Below are positions 60,041 through 64,000 of a DNA stretch of 64,000 nucleotides, piece by piece. A program made the translations under genes and the position numbers. The notes under the pieces are model-generated. The model saw only the letters and a list, made by a program, of their open reading frames with translations. It was not told where the DNA came from and searched no databases. This DNA is from Daucus carota subsp. sativus (taxonomy: Eukaryota > Streptophyta > Magnoliopsida > Apiales > Apiaceae), in assembly GCF_001625215.2 (NCBI RefSeq), contig NC_030389.2, positions 43,699,454 through 43,763,453 on the forward strand, in the 5' to 3' direction. Numbering within the stretch: position 1 is the first letter of the stretch; each line of letters begins with the position of its first letter.

Positions 60041-61211
60041 ATTTGTTAGTTCCCAAAAATTGTTGTAGTTTTTTTTTTTCCAAATCTAAATTGATGAAAT
60101 AATTCATATTAGAATTTGAAATTTGTGGTACTACTTTTATTTTTATCCGATTAATTAATAACATATCTAATTTTATTTATATTTTTTTGATGGACATATT
60201 TAATGGAAACTTCTTTTCTATTTTGGAGACATGGATTTGGATGATGTTTTTTTATTCCCACAGCCCCATTTTATTTGCACCATTATTTTTTTTATTATTG
60301 TAACACAAAAAATCAATTTTTTATCTATACCGCACTAGTCAAACAAGTTACGAACGAAAATATCATAATAGAGAATCATAGAGTATTGATTTTATCGTAT
60401 ATAATCTATTTATAATATTTATAGATATTGATGGAGCATTTGTTGTTACGAATTGGATGACCCAAATTACTACATCCTTTAAAAATTTACATATCTATTT
60501 ATACTAGATATTTACATTTGATAATTTTTTAAACAAATATATAATATAATATATTTTTATACTCTTTTTCTTTTTTTTATATATATTTTGAAATGTTAAA
60601 TCGTCGTATCTAATTGGGCCGATTCGTCAGAACTCAATATTCATTCATTTCACTCTTTTTCTTACTTTTTTTTTTCTCGACACATATATTAACGCTCCAA
60701 TTAAGTATAGTTTTAAGTATTTTTTGAATTTTTCTATGAGATGAAAGTTTAAATCCTATATTATTATTTAAAAGAAAAAAATTTAAAAAAATATATATAT
60801 ACTCCTCCAATGTAAATAATGTAGTGAGACTTTAGGAAAAAAAAAAAAACTAAATAATCTAGTGGGACTTGGAGTAAAAGCTTCGATTACATCCCGACCC
60901 GAACCCGGTTCTAAATATCTACCCGCCGGCGACAACTCGCGCCGGAGACGAGAGCGCACAACTCATACATACACACAGATACTTACATTTATGTATATGA
61001 GATAAACAAAGGTACGTGATTCTCATATATTATGTATATGATACTTATTTTATGTACTGTTGTTTTTATCTCAACTTGATTGCTGATTGAGTATTGAAAT
61101 TAGCTTAATTAGGTCTTATTTTACATTAATTAATTGATATATGTTGGTAGAATTGATTTATATTGATGTTGTAATTGTTGAATTGAAGTAGGTTGTTGTT
61201 GTTTGGAATAT
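60041..61211. other. AT-rich spacer and SWC2 5' region
   Basis: AT-rich DNA without a gene up to about 60880. It is then GC-richer (about 60885-60965, CCCGACCCGAACCC and GGCGACAACTCGCGCCGG) where the SWC2 transcript probably begins. A leader intron is likely from about 61012 (ACAAAG|GTACGTG) to about 61190 (TGAAGTAG). Confidence 0.5.
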
Positions 61212-63904
61212 ATGGAGATGAACAAAGCAGAGCAGCCGGTGTTTCTCGACCGCGCGTCTCGAACAACTAGAGGGAAAAGGTATAATTGAATTTCATTATA
61301 TGTTTTTTTCCGAATGCTGAATGTGTATTTTTTCGTTATGTGAAAATGTTGTTCCTAAATTTGTGGAGATATTACGATGATGAACAGCTGGTTCAGTTCG
61401 AGTATTAGGTTTTGTTGCTACGAGTGAGTGGATTACAAGTGAGGTTTTGGAAAATGTGATAGTTCGTAGCTGTGATGGGATAGAAATGTGATTTCGTGTC
61501 GTCGGTGTTGTTGCTTATCATAACGTGGTTGGAGTGGTTTGGTATATTGAATTAGTGACAATATTTATATGTTTTTGTCACTATCGGTTACCTGATATAA
61601 ATATTGAATGTGATGTGCCTGTCATTTGTTTTTGATTTTACAAAGCATACCCGAATGCTCGGCCAACACACACACCTGTCTACCAGGTCACTGTCTTGTG
61701 TCTGTTCTATCGTCTCTGAGACATCCATTATGCATGGATGGCTATTTTCTAGCAATTTTTTTGAATTCCCGAACTCTAACATCTCTGCTTGGAAGTTTTT
61801 AAGAAGCTGGTTGATCTGGTTCCCAATTACTAGAACCATTTTATAATTTTTATAAAATTATATTAATGTACGTTGCCATTTGGCACTTGACAGGTTAACG
61901 AAGTTGGTTGATGATGAGATAGAAGAAGATGAACAGTTCTGGAATCAGGATGCTCTCAAAGAGGTACGTGTGTGAAGCTGCTTATATGAGTCTTCTATTA
62001 CTATTGTATTTCCTGTGTCTTGGAGTTTCTTTGGTTATGATACTCTTAGGTCTTATACCTATAGGATGGACAAAGAGAGGTACAGTGAAGAGAGTATAAG
62101 TGAAACAGGAGGGACGCAGAAATGCTAAGATCTAGTTTATGAGAAATTCTGAAAAGAATATGGCTCGCTTTACTAATTAAACTTTAAAACCTGTTCTTAA
62201 ATGTATGATCTGGGTCTTTAAGTCATATTGGTATATTACTAATATGTTATTAGTTTTCTGTCAAGACTTATTTAGCACATGTTTGGATTAGGTTACCAAT
62301 TATCATATATCATATGTTAATTTTCCGTGTTCTAAGTTTGTTAGGGATGTTTTTCTTTTTTATGTATTTTTTTTGCTGCACATTAACCTTTTTATGGATG
62401 CTCCCTGTATTGTTAAGACTTTGTACAACCAGCATTTTTCTGATTAGCAGGATGCTTTCTGTTTCTTGAGATTTTTACCTAATCTGGATAAGTGGATATT
62501 TTAATTAATTGATACTGTTCTTTTTACTAAAAAATAATGCTCCTCAGGAAGCAGAAGACACAAACTATCAGGAAGAAGGAGAAGCTGCAGATGTTTTTGA
62601 CAGTGACTTTGATGAAGATGTAAGTTCTTGCAATTGTGGTTCTTTTCTGTTTCACTTCTTTAATTCTTTGTAATACCTTTTACAAGTGCCCCTTTATCTT
62701 AATACAAACAGGTCTCAGATACGCACTCAATTCTTCTCTATTGCCTTCTTAACAGGAACCTGATCAAGATGAAGCAGTAGAAAATGAACCAGATGATAGG
62801 TCAACTTTCCCACCCTTTCTTTAGTTTAAGTTCATATTATTTGTGGGTGTCATTATAATAGTTTTTATTAACAGGGTGCGATCAAGAAAGCGATTAGTGT
62901 ATCCAGGACATCCAGCGTCCAAAAAGAAACAGAAAAAGAAAGTTATCTCTGCTCCACAAAGAGATCCCAACGATGAACAAGCGCATGGTAGATCTACTGA
63001 TTATAAACCTGATGATATGACTGAAGACTTGGAAGTTGAGAGAAGTGTTAGAAAATCTACAAGAACCTCAGTCATTGTAAGGCAAGCTGAAAGGGATGCA
63101 ATACGTGCAGCAGTGCAAGCAACTATGAAGGTCTGTTTGAATCATGTTATGTATTTCAGTCTATATAACATGAATTTTCTTAGGTCTTTTTGAGCAAATA
63201 AGATGGTCTTTGGCATGTGATATTCTTGGGTGTTCTGTTCTCATGGTATATCTTCCGACAGACTCTAGCTTGAGTCTTAGCTCATTTTGTATTTATATGT
63301 GGTGGTCATCTTTTTAATTACTTCTTTAGTAAATGGGTGGTTAATATATTTGTCATCACTTGCAAATTGAATGTTGCAGTATGCTGATGACTTCCAGTTA
63401 AAATGCAGTTTCAGTGCAGATCTATTTATGTATTTGTCATCGATTTTCAATACGAATTGATTTTTGACATGTCTGCTGATCTGTATGTGTGTCATATACT
63501 GTGAATTGTGTTAGATATAACCGCATAGGCTATAGGTTGAATTGACACTTTATCTTTTGGTCAGCCAATAAAGAGGAAAAAGGAAGGTGAGGAAAAGAGG
63601 ATGACCCAAGAAGAGATGCTTCTGGAAGCTGCTCAGACAGGTATAACCTGAGTAAGATATATAATGAGATAGTAATATGATAGGATCTTTCACTAGATGA
63701 TATGATCGTGTTGTTGACTGGTTGCTTGAACAATTTATAAATGGGAATCCTTCAAATTGCTTAGAATGATATTTTATGTTGCAGAAATCATGAACTTGAG
63801 GAATTTGGAACGTGTGTTAGCAAGGGAAGAAGAAGTTAAAAAAAGAGCAGTTGTGCATAAAGCAGTTTATAGTGGTCCTCAGATACGATATCTTTCTAAA
63901 GAGG
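61212..63904 (+). CDS. SWC2: SWC2 / YL1, SWR1 chromatin-remodelling subunit (partial)
   Basis: Subunit of the nuclear SWR1 complex, which binds H2A.Z-H2B and helps deposit H2A.Z. Exons seen: 61212-61279, 61894-61963, 62548-62619, 62756-62799, 62875-63130, 63565-63640 and 63785 to about 63904. The N-terminus (PVFLDRASRTTRGKRLTKLVDDEIEEDEQFWNQ-type), the acidic block with DVFDSDFDED, the basic KKKQKKKKV-like segment, RKSTRTSVIVRQAERDA and KRMTQEEMLLEAAQTEIMNL are all conserved. The usual C-terminal YL1_C part should lie beyond the window. The frame hits TGA at 63919-63921 shortly after QIRYLSKEG. Family similarity stops at that Gly, so either a GC donor at 63905 is used or the gene is shortened there. 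Confidence 0.87.
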
Positions 63905-64000
63905 GCAAGAATTTCTTATGACTTGTCAATTTTTATTTCAATTTTAACTACAGAGTCGTATTTCCTACCTTTATTATTTTCTTTGTTGTATAATAAGTAT

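Noticed and set aside
60600-60830. Possible decayed Stowaway-like copy
   Set aside because: AT-rich inverted arms and ACTCCTCCAATG are suggestive, but both ends and the TA duplication are unclear.

Overview
The window is nuclear DNA of a flowering plant, almost certainly a eudicot. The genes carry many short GT-AG introns in AT-rich sequence. They include plant-only families (RuBisCO accumulation factor 1, filament-like plant protein, GT-2 type trihelix factor, F-box/DUF295), and the gaps are filled with small inverted-repeat DNA transposons (MITEs). I cannot fix the species from the sequence alone. There is no bacterial, viral or organellar block, no CRISPR array, and no LTR retrotransposon that I could recognise.

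Layout. 1-1.9 kb: upstream DNA with MITEs. 2.0-4.3 kb (+): complete actin gene with a leader intron. 4.3-9.9 kb: MITE-rich gap with a long-armed foldback element. 10.0-12.2 kb (+): GT-2-like trihelix transcription factor. 12.2-15.5 kb: stacked tandem duplications, then a three-layer nest of MITEs. 15.6-17.5 kb (+): a 5' fragment of NOP56 (two exons) joined in frame, apart from one TAG codon, to an F-box/DUF295 gene. 18.8-24.7 kb (-): filament-like plant protein. 25-28.9 kb: MITE-bearing gap. 28.9-34.1 kb (-): IMP4 with nine coding exons, a LINE fragment in intron 6 and a nested MITE pair in intron 2. 35.4-38.8 kb (+): nine-exon gene for a predicted plastid membrane protein. 39.7-50.9 kb (+): DCAF1 with fourteen exons. 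51.8-54.2 kb (+): KISH/TMEM167 with an exon whose only coding sequence is ATG. 55.0-56.3 kb (+): intronless RAF1. 58.2-59.8 kb (-): cytosolic cyclophilin with a MITE inside its leader intron. 61.2 kb to the window edge (+): SWC2 (YL1) of the SWR1 complex, partial.

The genes are mostly unrelated housekeeping functions: cytoskeleton, ribosome biogenesis (IMP4, the NOP56 fragment), chromatin (SWC2), protein turnover (DCAF1, F-box), secretion (KISH), photosynthesis (RAF1) and protein folding (cyclophilin). I see no operon-like logic. The upstream regions of IMP4, DCAF1 and the cyclophilin share TGGGCY (site II) motifs.

Exon coordinates were derived by hand from splice consensus, reading frame and remembered family protein sequences. 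Every multi-exon model given as complete keeps an open frame from start to stop. The most unusual item is the NOP56::F-box chimera. Next are the FPP coding minisatellite (four 105-bp units, each exactly five coiled-coil heptads), the nested MITEs, and the ambiguous or GC splice donors in two genes.
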